A DNA stretch of 64,000 nucleotides from an uncultured Lachnospiraceae bacterium (GTDB lineage Bacteria; Bacillota; Clostridia; Lachnospirales; Lachnospiraceae). Position numbers and translations under genes: made by a program. The stretch covers positions 1-64,000 of the forward strand of contig CADBIU010000014.1 in assembly GCA_902794825.1 (NCBI GenBank), read 5' to 3'. Numbering within the stretch: position 1 is the first letter of the stretch; each line of letters starts with the position of its first letter. The notes beneath the pieces are model-generated. The model worked only from the letters and a program-made list of their open reading frames with translations, did no database searches and was not told where the DNA came from. This document shows positions 54,688 through 64,000 of this stretch, in pieces.

Positions 54688-57286
54688 ATGAATATACAGA
54701 AATTTACACAGAAGTCCATTGAAGCTGTCAATAAGTGCGAACAGCTTGCGTATGAATACGGAAACCAGCAGATCGAACAGGAGCATCTGCTTTACAGTCT
54801 TTTGACTATAGACGACAGCCTTATTCTGAAACTTGTGCAGAAGATGGGAATTGATCCGCAGCAGTTTCTTCAGGCGTCGGAGAGAGCCCTGGCCGGTGTC
54901 ACAAAGGTAAGCGGTTCCGGCTCGAGAGTATATGTCAGCGGGGATCTCAACAAGGCCCTGATCGGTGCGGAGAGCGAAGCAAAACAGCTCGGCGACGAGT
55001 ATGTAAGCGTCGAGCATCTATTCCTGTCCCTGATCAGAAATGCGGATCGTGTGCTCTCCAAGCTCTTTAAGGATAACGGCATCACGAGAGATACTTTCCT
55101 GAAGGCTCTGTCCACAGTGAGAGGAAATCAGAAAGTTACAACAGATAACCCCGAAGCGACCTATGACACTTTGGCCAAGTACGGCGAGGAACTCGTCGGA
55201 AAGGCGAGAGACCAGAAGCTCGATCCGGTCATCGGCAGGGACGCGGAGATCCGAAACGTGATCCGGATCCTGTCAAGAAAGACCAAGAACAATCCTGTTC
55301 TGATCGGTGAGCCCGGCGTCGGCAAGACAGCAGTTGTTGAGGGACTTGCACAGCGTATCGCTAAGGGCGATGTGCCGGAAGGACTCAAAGACAAGAAAAT
55401 CTTTTCCCTCAATATGGGCTCCCTGGTAGCGGGGGCAAAATACAGAGGTGAATTTGAGGAAAGACTCAAGGCCGTGCTGGAAGATGTGCGTCAGAGCGAC
55501 GGCGAGATCATTCTCTTTATCGACGAGCTTCACACCATTGTGGGCGCGGGCAAGTCGGAAGGCGCAATGGACGCCGGAAATATGCTCAAACCCATGCTGG
55601 CAAGGGGCGAACTTCATTGCATAGGCGCGACGACTCTCAAGGAGTACAGACAGTATATCGAGAAAGACGCGGCATTGGAGAGAAGATTCCAGCCCGTCAT
55701 GGTAGATGAACCTACTGTTGAGGACACTATCTCTATCCTGAGAGGACTCAAGGAGCGCTATGAAGTGTATCACGGCGTCAAGATCATGGACAACGCGCTT
55801 GTAAGCGCTGCGGTTCTTTCCAACCGCTATATCTCCGACAGATTCCTGCCGGATAAAGCTATCGACCTTGTAGACGAAGCATGCGCGCTGATCAAGACTG
55901 AGATGAACTCCCTTCCCACAGAACTCGATGAGATGCAGAGGAAGATCCTGCAGCTGGAGATCGAGGAGACCGCGCTCAAGAAAGAAGATGATAAACTGAG
56001 CATGGAGCGCCTTCAGGACCTTCAGAAGGAACTCGCGGAACTCAAGGAGCAGTTCGCTTCCCAGAAAGCGCAGTGGGAGAATGAAAAATCCCGCGTGGAC
56101 CAGCTGTCCAGGATCCGCGAGCAGATCGACCAGGTGAACAGCGATATCCAGAAAGCGCAGCAGAGGGGCGACCTGAACAAGGCGGCCGAACTGCAGTACG
56201 GCACTCTTCCGACACTCAAAAAGCAGCTGGCAGAAGAAGAGAACAAGATGAAGGACGTTTCCCTTGTTCACGACCGTGTGACGGAGAACGAGATCGGCAG
56301 GATCGTATCCCGCTGGACCGGAATCCCAATCAGCAAACTGACCGAGAGCGAGCGCAGCAAGACTCTCCATCTGGATGAGGAACTGCACAAGAGAGTGATC
56401 GGTCAGGACGAAGCCGTGACCAAGGTTTCCGAAGCGATCCTCCCTCCGCAGTAAAGCCGGCATCAAGGACCCCACGAAGCCCATAGGTTCCTTCATGTTC
56501 CTTGGCCCCACCGGCGTAGGTAAGACGGAGCTCGCGAAGGCACTCGCACAGGCTCTGTTCGATGATGAGAAGAATATCGTAAGAATCGATATGAGTGAAT
56601 ATATGGAGAAATTCTCCGTATCCAGACTGATCGGAGCGCCGCCCGGATATGTCGGTTACGAAGAAGGCGGCCAGCTGACGGAGGCGGTCCGCCGCAAGCC
56701 GTACAGCGTTGTGCTGTTTGATGAGATCGAGAAAGCGCACCCGGATGTGTTCAACGTTCTGCTGCAGGTTCTCGACGACGGCAGGATCACGGACTCCCAG
56801 GGAAGGACCGTGGACTTCAAGAACACGATCCTGATCATGACTTCCAATATCGGGGCGCAGCAGATCCTTGCAGATCTGGACAGTCATCCCGAAGCGGAAG
56901 AGATCAGTGAACAGACCCAGAATGCTGTAATGGAGCTTCTTCACGCGCACTTCCGTCCGGAGTTCCTCAACAGGCTTGATGAGATCATCCTCTTCACACC
57001 TCTGAGCAAGGACAACATAACGGGAATCATCGATCTGATCATCGCGGACCTCAACAGAAGGCTCGAGGACAGACAGATCTCGATCCGGCTCACGGACGCG
57101 GCTAAACAGTTTGTCGCGGACGCGGCCTATGATCCCTCCTACGGCGCAAGACCGATCAAGAGATATATCCAGAAGCATGTCGAGACGCTTTCAGCCAAAC
57201 TCATCCTGCAGGACAATGTAGATGAGGGCGATACGATCGTGATCGACGTCGCGGACGGTAAACTCACAGCATATGTCGCTGAGTAA
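54688..57286 (+). pseudogene. clpB: Disaggregase ClpB, frame broken by a 4-base duplication
   Basis: Without the lesion this would be an 864-residue ClpB. The first frame (54688-56454, 588 residues) has the N domain, the first AAA+ module ([27 protein letters not shown]) and the coiled-coil middle domain, and stops early at TAA 56452-56454. The second AAA+ module ([30 protein letters not shown]) continues in another frame to 57286; its first ATG at 56495 has no ribosome site. Where the normal reading is [12 protein letters not shown] the DNA has CTCC twice (56440-56447). Either a real slippage mutation or a sequencing error; the rest of the gene is intact and conserved. Confidence 0.9.
56440..56447 (+). 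other. 4-base tandem duplication (CTCC x2) that breaks clpB
   Basis: The sequence GCGATC-CTCC-CTCC-GCAGTAAAG keeps the ClpB frame only if one CTCC unit is removed (then reads Ala-Ile-Leu-Arg-Ser-Lys-Ala-Gly). The change adds 4 bases and brings in a stop five codons on. Confidence 0.9.
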
Positions 57287-57317
57287 AATGACTGAATGGA
57301 GTTTGGTATATTTGTGG

Positions 57318-57346
57318 AAAAGAGCACCTTATGGTGCTCTTTTTTT
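57318..57346 (+). terminator. Rho-independent terminator after clpB
   Basis: AGAGCACC-TTAT-GGTGCTCT stem-loop followed by six or more T. Confidence 0.92.
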
Positions 57347-57374
57347 GGACAAAAAAGCGAAACAGCGGTTAGCT

Positions 57375-57392
57375 ATGACAAATATTTCACGA
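57375..57392. promoter_or_regulatory. Rex-like site 1 before the hydrogenase operon
   Basis: ATGACAAATATTTCACGA agrees with the general Rex site TTGTGAAATATTTCACAA at 13 or 14 of 18 positions, mostly in the centre and right half. Confidence 0.35.
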
Positions 57393-57414
57393 AATTCTGT
57401 AAATAAAAACAATT

Positions 57415-57432
57415 TTGTTGTAAAATTAACAA
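57415..57432. promoter_or_regulatory. Rex-like site 2 over the hydrogenase promoter
   Basis: TTGTTGTAAAATTAACAA matches the clostridial Rex pattern TTGTTAA-N4-TTAACAA at 12 of 14 defined positions, with a perfect right half. It contains a -10 like TAAAAT (57421-57426), so binding would block transcription. Confidence 0.55.
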
Positions 57433-57510
57433 AACAATCAGAATGGCTATTTAGGCGCTGTTCAGCTTAAATTGTCAGTTAAATACGCAACCGAAAGGAG
57501 ATGGGGATCG

Positions 57511-58002
57511 ATGGCTAAAATGGCTTTTCGGGGAACACCCAAACAGGAACGCGAGCTTCGGAAGTTTATCAGGAAGCACAAGGACCAGCCCGGCGCTATG
57601 ATGCCGGTACTTCAGGAGGCGCAGGGTATTTACGGATATCTGCCCAGGGAAGTGCAGGAGATCATCGCGCAGGAGATGAATGTGCCGCTCTCACAGGTAT
57701 TTGGCGTCGCTACATTCTATTCACAGTTCACACTGACGCCTAAGGGAGAGCATACAGTGAGTGTATGTCTCGGCACAGCCTGCTATGTTAAGGGGGCAGA
57801 CAAGATCCTTGCCGCGATCGAGGATCGCCTCGGGATCAAGGCGGGAGAATGCACGCCTGACGGCTTCTTCTCAATTGACAGCTGCCGCTGTCTTGGCGCT
57901 TGCGGACTTGCGCCCGTCATGACTGTCGACGGCGAAGTTTACGGCAAATGCACACCGGAATCCGCAGTTAAGATTATTGATTCCTACTACGAGGAGGTGT
58001 AA
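57511..58002 (+). CDS. hydC: Bifurcating [FeFe] hydrogenase subunit HydC (NuoE-like)
   Basis: 163 residues from ATG 57511, preceded by GAAAGGAG; the frame is open upstream from a TTG. Thioredoxin-like [2Fe-2S] protein with cysteines in CLGTACYVKGA and CRCLGACGLAP. Passes electrons between NADH-side HydB and the rest of the complex. First gene of hydC-hydB-hydA. Confidence 0.95.
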   Translation: MAKMAFRGTPKQERELRKFIRKHKDQPGAMMPVLQEAQGIYGYLPREVQEIIAQEMNVPLSQVFGVATFYSQFTLTPKGEHTVSVCLGTACYVKGADKILAAIEDRLGIKAGECTPDGFFSIDSCRCLGACGLAPVMTVDGEVYGKCTPESAVKIIDSYYEEV

Positions 58003-58005
58003 GCC

Positions 58006-59901
58006 ATGACAATGACATATGAAAAGCTCATGCAGATCAAGGAAAAGAACAGAGAGCTGGTCATGGTCCGCAGACTGGTAGCATCCAAGGCGGAAGAAAT
58101 GGCTAAGCACACAGCTTATCGCAAGCAGATCCTTGTCTGCGGCGGTACCGGATGTACTTCCTCCGGAAGCCACAAAGTTTGCGACGCGCTCGAGAAAGAG
58201 ATCAAAGCGAAAGGACTTACAGATGTTCTTATCGTTAAGACAGGCTGCTTTGGACTTTGCGCACTCGGCCCTGTCGTTATCGTTTATCCTGAAGGCGCTT
58301 TCTATTCCCAGACAACGCCCGAGGGAGCCAAGAGGATCATTGACGAGCACATTATCAAGGGCTCCATCTGTAAAGATCTTCTGTATCCTGAGACAGTTCA
58401 CGAAGACGGAGAGATCCTTCCTCTGAGCCAGACTAATTTCTATGCCAAGCAGATGAGAATCGCGCTTCGCAACTGCGGCGTGATCGACCCCGAGAATATC
58501 GAGGAGTACATCGCCCTGGATGGTTATGCCGCACTTCACAAAGTACTCACAAGCATGACCCAGGACCAGGTCATCGACGTGATGCTGGCTTCCGGCCTTA
58601 GAGGCCGCGGCGGCGCGGGCTTCCCGACAGGCAGGAAATGGGCTTTCTGTAAAGCTACAAAGTCTGATATCAAATATGTGTGCTGCAACGCCGACGAAGG
58701 CGACCCGGGCGCGTTCATGGACCGTTCCATCCTTGAAGGCGATCCTCACGCAGTCCTCGAAGCAATGGCGATCGCAGGTTATACGATCGGCGCGAGCCAG
58801 GGTTATGTCTATGTCCGTGCTGAGTATCCGATCGCAGTCGAGAGACTTAAGATCGCTATCAAGCAGGCCAGAGAATACGGCCTTCTCGGCAAGGATATCT
58901 TCGGAACCGGCTTCAATTTTGACATCGAGATCCGTCTCGGCGCTGGCGCGTTCGTCTGCGGTGAGGAGACAGCTCTTATGACTTCCATCGAAGGAAAGCG
59001 CGGCGAGCCTCGTCCGAGACCTCCGTTCCCCGCAGTGGAAGGTCTTTTCAAGAAGCCTACAGTTCTCAATAACGTTGAGACTTATGCAAACGTCGCGCAG
59101 ATCATCCGCAAGGGCGCGGAGTGGTATTCCTCCATCGGAACCGAGACCTCCAAGGGCACCAAGGTTTTCGCTCTCGGCGGAAAGATCACGAACGTAGGTC
59201 TTGTGGAAGTCCCTATGGGAACGACACTTCGCGAGATCATCGAGGAGATCGGCGGCGGCATCCCGAACGGCAAGAAGTTCAAGGCAGCCCAGACCGGCGG
59301 CCCTTCCGGCGGATGTATTCCGTCTGTCCATATTGACACGCCTATCGACTATGAGAGCCTTCAGAGAATCGGTTCCATGATGGGATCCGGCGGACTGATC
59401 ATCATGGACGAAGATACCTGTATGGTGGATATCGCCAAGTTCTATCTTGAGTTCACTTGCGAGGAGTCCTGCGGTAAATGTTCTCCCTGCAGGATCGGAA
59501 CAAAGCGACTTCTGCATATGCTCGACGATATCACAAAGGGCACTGCCACAATGGAAGAGCTCGACAAGATCGAAGAGCTGGCAGCGCATATGAAGGTTTC
59601 CTGCCTGTGCGCTCTCGGACAGACAGCTTCCAACCCTGTTGTCTCCACACTCAGATACTTCCGCGAGGAGTATGTGGAACACATTGTGGACAAGAGATGC
59701 GCGGCTAAGAAGTGTAAAGATCTGCTGCACTATGTCATCGATCCCGAGAAGTGCAAGGGCTGCACGCTCTGCTCGAGGAACTGCCCTGTCGGCGCGATCA
59801 GCGGCAAGGTTAAGGAGCCTCATCACATCGACAAGAATGTATGTATCAAGTGCGGACTCTGCAAGCAGAACTGTAAGTTCGGCGCTGTCTACATGGACTA
59901 A
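58006..59901 (+). CDS. hydB: Bifurcating [FeFe] hydrogenase subunit HydB (NuoF-like)
   Basis: 631 residues. N-terminal [2Fe-2S] thioredoxin-like part (CGGTGCTSSGS, CFGLCALGP), FMN and NAD-binding NuoF core (RGRGGAGFPTGRKW, CNADEGDPGAFMDR), SLBB domain, [4Fe-4S] site ESCGKCSPCRIGTKR, and a C-terminal two-cluster ferredoxin domain (CKGCTLCSRNCP, CIKCGLCKQNC). It oxidises NADH. Only 3 bases after hydC, with GAGGAGGTG as ribosome site. Confidence 0.96.
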   Translation: MTMTYEKLMQIKEKNRELVMVRRLVASKAEEMAKHTAYRKQILVCGGTGCTSSGSHKVCDALEKEIKAKGLTDVLIVKTGCFGLCALGPVVIVYPEGAFYSQTTPEGAKRIIDEHIIKGSICKDLLYPETVHEDGEILPLSQTNFYAKQMRIALRNCGVIDPENIEEYIALDGYAALHKVLTSMTQDQVIDVMLASGLRGRGGAGFPTGRKWAFCKATKSDIKYVCCNADEGDPGAFMDRSILEGDPHAVLEAMAIAGYTIGASQGYVYVRAEYPIAVERLKIAIKQAREYGLLGKDIFGTGFNFDIEIRLGAGAFVCGEETALMTSIEGKRGEPRPRPPFPAVEGLFKKPTVLNNVETYANVAQIIRKGAEWYSSIGTETSKGTKVFALGGKITNVGLVEVPMGTTLREIIEEIGGGIPNGKKFKAAQTGGPSGGCIPSVHIDTPIDYESLQRIGSMMGSGGLIIMDEDTCMVDIAKFYLEFTCEESCGKCSPCRIGTKRLLHMLDDITKGTATMEELDKIEELAAHMKVSCLCALGQTASNPVVSTLRYFREEYVEHIVDKRCAAKKCKDLLHYVIDPEKCKGCTLCSRNCPVGAISGKVKEPHHIDKNVCIKCGLCKQNCKFGAVYMD

Positions 59902-59915
59902 GGAGGGATCTTAAC

Positions 59916-61667
59916 ATGAAGAAAATGATCAATTTAAAGATTAATAATATCCCGGTCACTGTCCCTGAGGGCACTACAGTCCTTCAGGCAGCCAAATCGG
60001 TCAACATCGAGATCCCCTCACTCTGCTACCTCAAGGACATCAACTGCATCGGCGCCTGCCGCGTATGTGTTGTTGAGATCAAGGGAAGACGCGGACTTAC
60101 CGCCGCATGCACCTATCCCGTAGAAGAGGGCCTGGAGGTTCTCACCAATACAGCTACGGTCCGTGCGTCCAGAAAGACCACCATCGAGCTGATCCTCTCC
60201 ACGCACCACAAGAAATGTCTTTCCTGCGTGAGAGGAAACCACTGCGAACTGCAGAAACTCGCATATGACTATGGTATTGATGAAGATCACTTCAAGGACG
60301 ACGAGCCCAAATATGAGATCGACGATTCCACACCTTATGTAGTCCGCGACAACAACAAGTGCATCCAGTGCCTGCGCTGCGTCTCCACCTGCAACAACGT
60401 TCAGGGCATCGGAGCGATCGGACAGATCAGAAGAGGCTTTGACGTCCGCGTCGGTTCTCCTTTCGATCAGGGTCTGGATACAACGACCTGTGTCGGCTGT
60501 GGACAGTGCATCGTTTCCTGTCCTGTCGGCGCTCTGTATGAGAAGAGCAATATCGACGAGGTATGGGACGCTATCGCGGATCCCAAGAAGCAGGTGGTAT
60601 TCTTCACCGCTCCTTCCATCGCGGCTACGCTGGGTGAATGTTTTGACATGCCTCCGGGAACCCACGTGGAAGACAAGATGGTCCAGGCGATCAGAATGCT
60701 TGGCGACGTCAAAGTGTTCAATATGAACGTGACGGCTGACCTTACAATTCTGGAAGAAGCCAACGAGCTGATCGGCCGTATTACTTCCAACAAGCTTGAC
60801 AAGCCTCCGCTGCCGATGTTCACATCCTGCTGCCCCGGCTGGATCAAGTTCATGGAGCACTATTATCCCGAGATGCTTCCGAATCTGTCCACCTGCAAAT
60901 CCCCGCAGGGAATGTTCGGCGCACTCCTTAAGAGCTACTACTGCCAGAAGAATCACATCGATCCCAAGGATCTGTATGTTGTTTCTGTTATCCCTTGCAC
61001 AGCCAAGAAGTTCGAGGTCTCCAGGCCTGAGCTTTCAACCCGCGGAATTCCGGACGTCGATGTGGCGATCACCACAAGAGAACTGTCCAGAATGATCAAG
61101 GGCGCAGGTATCTCTTTCAAGGATCTCAAGGGTGAGGAGTTCGACGATCCCTTCGCGATCGCATCCGGCGCAGGCAAGATCTTCGGCGCAACCGGCGGTG
61201 TTATGGAAGCTGCTCTTCGTACAGCGGCCAACATCCTCGACGGAACCAATGAGAAGATCGACTTCATGGATGTCCGCGGAATCCCCGGCATCAAGGAAGC
61301 TACCTATCGCATCAACGGAGCGGAAGTCGACGTATGTGTCGCCAGCGGCCTTGCAAATGCAAGAAAGGTCGTTGAAATGGTCAAGAGCGGCAAGAAGAAC
61401 TATCTCTTCATCGAGATCATGGCCTGCCCCGGCGGCTGCATCAACGGCGGCGGACAGCCGGTACAGAGCGACAGCGTCCGCAACTATGTGGATCTTAAGT
61501 CCCTCAGATCTCAGGTCCTTTACGACGCGGACAAGGGCAACGACCTAAGATGCTCTCACGAGAGCCCTGTGGTACAGAAGCTCTACGACGAGTTCCTCGA
61601 GAAGCCCGGCAAGGCGAAAGCTCACAGCCTGCTTCACACAACTTATACAGCAAGAGGAATGATGTAA
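59916..61667 (+). CDS. hydA: [FeFe] hydrogenase catalytic subunit HydA
   Basis: 583 residues. N-terminal [2Fe-2S] domain, the His-ligated cluster (HHKKCLSCVRGNHC), two [4Fe-4S] ferredoxin clusters (CIQCLRCVSTC, CVGCGQCIVSC), then the H-cluster domain with L1 TSCCPGW, L2 IPCTAKKFE and L3 EIMACPGGCINGGGQP. All cluster cysteines are present. Odd point: L2 normally begins MPC; here it is IPC. With HydB and HydC it should make H2 from NADH and reduced ferredoxin together. It lacks the extra C-terminal [2Fe-2S] domain of the longer Thermotoga enzyme. Confidence 0.97.
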   Translation: MKKMINLKINNIPVTVPEGTTVLQAAKSVNIEIPSLCYLKDINCIGACRVCVVEIKGRRGLTAACTYPVEEGLEVLTNTATVRASRKTTIELILSTHHKKCLSCVRGNHCELQKLAYDYGIDEDHFKDDEPKYEIDDSTPYVVRDNNKCIQCLRCVSTCNNVQGIGAIGQIRRGFDVRVGSPFDQGLDTTTCVGCGQCIVSCPVGALYEKSNIDEVWDAIADPKKQVVFFTAPSIAATLGECFDMPPGTHVEDKMVQAIRMLGDVKVFNMNVTADLTILEEANELIGRITSNKLDKPPLPMFTSCCPGWIKFMEHYYPEMLPNLSTCKSPQGMFGALLKSYYCQKNHIDPKDLYVVSVIPCTAKKFEVSRPELSTRGIPDVDVAITTRELSRMIKGAGISFKDLKGEEFDDPFAIASGAGKIFGATGGVMEAALRTAANILDGTNEKIDFMDVRGIPGIKEATYRINGAEVDVCVASGLANARKVVEMVKSGKKNYLFIEIMACPGGCINGGGQPVQSDSVRNYVDLKSLRSQVLYDADKGNDLRCSHESPVVQKLYDEFLEKPGKAKAHSLLHTTYTARGMM

Positions 61668-61690
61668 AAATCTGACTATATGTATCTTTA

Positions 61691-61722
61691 AAAAATGCGC
61701 CCGCTTACGGGCGCATTTTTTT
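61691..61722 (+). terminator. Rho-independent terminator after hydA
   Basis: AAAAATGCGCCCG / CGGGCGCATTTTT, 13-bp stem with a 4-base loop, T-rich end. Confidence 0.93.
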
Positions 61723-61752
61723 GCCCTGATATACAAAGCTTCCGAACGACAA

Positions 61753-61761
61753 TGCTATAAT
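61753..61761 (+). promoter_or_regulatory. Extended -10 promoter before sbcDC
   Basis: TGCTATAAT, an extended -10 without a clear -35. The sbcD start follows 59 bases later. No LexA box is visible here. Confidence 0.45.
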
Positions 61762-61819
61762 GGTAGGAAGTTAGCGGCAACGACTTGACCACAGGAGATA
61801 ACACGGAGGCATCGTTTTC

Positions 61820-62977
61820 ATGAAGCTGATTCATTTAGGAGACCTTCACTTGGGAAAATCGCTCGGCGATTTTGACCTTTACGAAGACCAGAAGTATATT
61901 CTGGACCGGATCCTTGAGATCATTGATAAAAGGGAGATAGACGGCGTTTTGATCGCAGGAGACGTATATGACAGAGCTGTTCCGAGCGAGTCCGCGACAA
62001 ACCTGCTGGATTATTTCCTGAAAAATCTCGCGGCCAAAAAAGTGAAGACTTTTATGATCAGCGGAAATCATGATTCAGATGACCGACTGGGTTACGGGAG
62101 CAGTCTCTTCGAGGCCAATCACATATATATCGCCGCTCAGTTTCGGGGAACTCTTTACAAACAGACAGTGATCGATGAGTTCGGAGAAGCGGATATTTAC
62201 CTGCTTCCTTTTGTGAAGGCATCTCAGGTCAGACATTTTTACCCGGAGGAGAAGATCGAGTCCTATGAGGACGCGGTACGAACAATCCTTAAACACGCTC
62301 AGATTGAATCTGAAAGGCGCAGTATCATAGTGGCGCATCAGTTTGTGGCCGGTAAAGGCGCCGATCCGGAACTCGGCGGTTCGGAGAGCGCAGGCACTCT
62401 GAGCGTCGGGCTTGTAGAGAAGATCGGTTATGACTGTTTTGACGTGTTTGACTACGCGGCGCTGGGACATATCCATTCTCCCCAGAGCGTTGGCAGAGAG
62501 GAAGTCCGCTACAGCGGATCTCCGCTCAAATATTCCCTCAGCGAAGTCAATAATGATAAGTCCGTTCCGGTAATCACATTGGGAAAAAAGGGCGAGGTGG
62601 AAATCGAACTTGTGAAACTGACGCCTATGAGGGATCTAAGGCACCTGAAGGGACCGATCCGGAAACTGCTTGATAAAGAAAATGTCACGCGGCCCGAGGA
62701 TTTTATATATGCGACGCTGACAGATGAAGATCTTATTGACGACGCTATGGGGATCATGCAGCAGGTCTATCCCAATACGGTCAGGATCGATTATGATAAT
62801 TCCCGCACCAGGGAGATCGACAGGATCGACATAACGGCCATCGCGGAGCAGAAGTCTTTTGACGAACTGATCGGTGATTTTTACAAAAAGATGTATGGCT
62901 GCGAGATCAGCGAGGAGGAGATGCTGGTCATGAGGGAAGCCGCAAAGGAGGCGGGAGTTATCGATGAGACCGACTAA
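61820..62977 (+). CDS. sbcD: SbcD, nuclease subunit of SbcCD (Mre11 homologue)
   Basis: 385 residues. Metallophosphoesterase motifs in order: HLGDLHLGK, IAGDVYDR, SGNHDSDDRLG, VAHQFV and LGHIHSPQ, binding two Mn ions. With SbcC it opens hairpins and cleans DNA ends. Overlaps sbcC by 14 bases. Confidence 0.95.
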   Translation: MKLIHLGDLHLGKSLGDFDLYEDQKYILDRILEIIDKREIDGVLIAGDVYDRAVPSESATNLLDYFLKNLAAKKVKTFMISGNHDSDDRLGYGSSLFEANHIYIAAQFRGTLYKQTVIDEFGEADIYLLPFVKASQVRHFYPEEKIESYEDAVRTILKHAQIESERRSIIVAHQFVAGKGADPELGGSESAGTLSVGLVEKIGYDCFDVFDYAALGHIHSPQSVGREEVRYSGSPLKYSLSEVNNDKSVPVITLGKKGEVEIELVKLTPMRDLRHLKGPIRKLLDKENVTRPEDFIYATLTDEDLIDDAMGIMQQVYPNTVRIDYDNSRTREIDRIDITAIAEQKSFDELIGDFYKKMYGCEISEEEMLVMREAAKEAGVIDETD

Positions 62978-64000
62978 ATTAGTGATCAGCGCATTCGGCC
63001 CATACGCGGAGACGATGCCGGAAATAGATTTTGAGCAGTTTGAGGAGCGGGGACTCTTTCTGATCTCCGGAGACACCGGAGCGGGAAAGACCACGATATT
63101 TGACGCGATATGCTTCGCCTTGTACGGAACTACCAGCGGAACTTTCAGAGATACCAAGAATCTCAGGAGTGAATACGCAAAGGATAATGTCGAAAGTTTT
63201 GTGGACTTTTATTTCACTCATCAGGGGAAGAAATACCATGTGTGGAGACGTCCCGGTTACGAGAGAAAGAAACTGCGCGGTACGGGAACTGTCTCAGAAA
63301 AAGAAAAGGCTGTATTGTATGAGGAAGGAAGTGTGCCGATCGAAGGGATCAGCAATGTCAACAGCGCGGTTATAAAGCTTCTGAACATCGACGAGAAGCA
63401 GTTCAAACAGATCGCTATGATCGCGCAGGGAGAGTTCTGGAACCTGCTCAACGCCAAGACGGAGGAGAGAACAGAGATCCTCAGAACGATCTTTCTGACC
63501 GGTGGATATAAAAATATAGAATTCCGGCTCAAAGACCGCATGGACGACAGTTACAGGGAAAAGACGAAGGCGGAAAACAGCATCGTTCAATATTTTGGCG
63601 ATGTAGATATAGACAGCGGGGATGAGCTGGCAGGGGAACTCTCGGAGCTGCAGACGCGGGCTGGGAGATCCGGAAGCGCCTGGAATACCGGAGAAATGCT
63701 GGGGCTGATCGGAAAGATCCTGGAGACGGACAGGGCAAGACTTGAGAGTAAAGACGAAGAACTGACGGACCTTAATGAGAAGCTGGACAAGGTAAAAGCG
63801 GAGCTTGCCACAGCGGAGACAAACAACAATATTCTGGAAAAGGCTGCAGCCCTGCGAAATGAGAAGAACGCGCTTGAGGCCTTAAAACCGGAGATCGAGT
63901 CGAAGGAAATCCGCCTTAACAGGCAGAAAGACGCCAGGAGAAAGGTTTATCCTCTGTACGATAACTGGAGCAGCAAATCCGCTGAGAGAGAGTCCGCCCG
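62964..64000 (+). CDS. sbcC: SbcC, ATPase subunit of SbcCD (Rad50 homologue), cut at the window end
   Basis: The first 345 or so codons are present. N-terminus KLVISAFGPY, Walker A ISGDTGAGKTTIFDA, the Q-loop IAQGEF, then the start of a long coiled coil (from about residue 250). The zinc hook and Walker B lie beyond the window. The start is ATG 62964 inside the end of sbcD, with GGAGGCGGGAG upstream. Confidence 0.94.
   Translation, partial: MRPTKLVISAFGPYAETMPEIDFEQFEERGLFLISGDTGAGKTTIFDAICFALYGTTSGTFRDTKNLRSEYAKDNVESFVDFYFTHQGKKYHVWRRPGYERKKLRGTGTVSEKEKAVLYEEGSVPIEGISNVNSAVIKLLNIDEKQFKQIAMIAQGEFWNLLNAKTEERTEILRTIFLTGGYKNIEFRLKDRMDDSYREKTKAENSIVQYFGDVDIDSGDELAGELSELQTRAGRSGSAWNTGEMLGLIGKILETDRARLESKDEELTDLNEKLDKVKAELATAETNNNILEKAAALRNEKNALEALKPEIESKEIRLNRQKDARRKVYPLYDNWSSKSAERESA

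Noticed and set aside
57871..59826. 651-codon reverse frame opposite hydB
   Set aside because: Antisense shadow of hydB; the forward strand has all NuoF and ferredoxin motifs.
61724..61819. LexA box before sbcDC
   Set aside because: CGAAC occurs at 61743 but the matching GTTCG half is missing.

Overview
This window is a chromosomal stretch of a Gram-positive anaerobe, most likely a member of the Lachnospiraceae or a close relative in Clostridia, with roughly 50% GC by eye. The signs are an electron-bifurcating type [FeFe] hydrogenase operon (hydC-hydB-hydA), a DUF4364 protein, a FolT-type vitamin transporter subunit behind a tetrahydrofolate riboswitch, many lipoprotein sugar-binding proteins, cell-wall proteins with choline-binding-type repeats, and strong Gram-positive ribosome sites. 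No tRNA, rRNA, CRISPR array, transposase or phage gene was seen. The species assignment is inference.

Layout. 1-2053: start of an XRE regulator, divergent from an SOS-type Y-family polymerase with a small partner gene. 2163-4959: a run made of a secreted NlpC/P60 wall hydrolase, a barnase-like lipoprotein RNase, its barstar-like inhibitor and a calcineurin-like phosphatase. 5084-8245: sulfhydrylase MetY (reverse) and a CBS-containing family II pyrophosphatase. 8358-18974: a cellodextrin locus with cellobiose phosphorylase (reverse), a LacI regulator, a sugar ABC transporter (binding protein and two permeases), then two more paralogous binding proteins. 19016-20889: a lipid kinase (reverse) and riboswitch-controlled folT. 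21119-28645: an alpha-galactoside locus with a GH36 alpha-galactosidase, two AraC regulators and a second ABC transporter, followed by three membrane-protein genes (28732-30614). 30746-33166: a large amidase-domain wall protein. 33335-49605: mostly housekeeping (ohrR, secA, prfB, AlaX-type editing protein, symporter, RNA methyltransferase, glgP, rarA, DUF4364, rho, malQ). 49688-57286: protein quality control (tig, clpP, clpX, engB, a DUF308 protein, clpB). 57511-61667: hydrogenase. 61820-64000: sbcD and the start of sbcC.

How it works together. The organism appears to import cello-oligosaccharides and alpha-galactosides through CUT1-type ABC transporters. Neither locus has its own ATPase, so a shared ATPase elsewhere is inferred. 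It would cleave the sugars inside the cell by phosphorolysis or hydrolysis, handle storage glucan with GlgP and MalQ, and dispose of reductant as H2. The hydrogenase operon is preceded by Rex-like sites, which would tie it to the NADH/NAD+ ratio.

Most notable points: (1) an exported barnase-like RNase and a barstar encoded right behind a wall-binding hydrolase that has a full WalR-type box; (2) clpB broken by a 4-base tandem duplication; (3) three divergent sugar-binding-protein paralogues around one pair of permeases; (4) prfB without its usual programmed frameshift; (5) a THF riboswitch followed by a hairpin that can hide the folT ribosome site; (6) four copies of an AGGAAATT element around the XRE/SOS-polymerase promoter region; (7) a metal-ligand Asp replaced by His in the pyrophosphatase.
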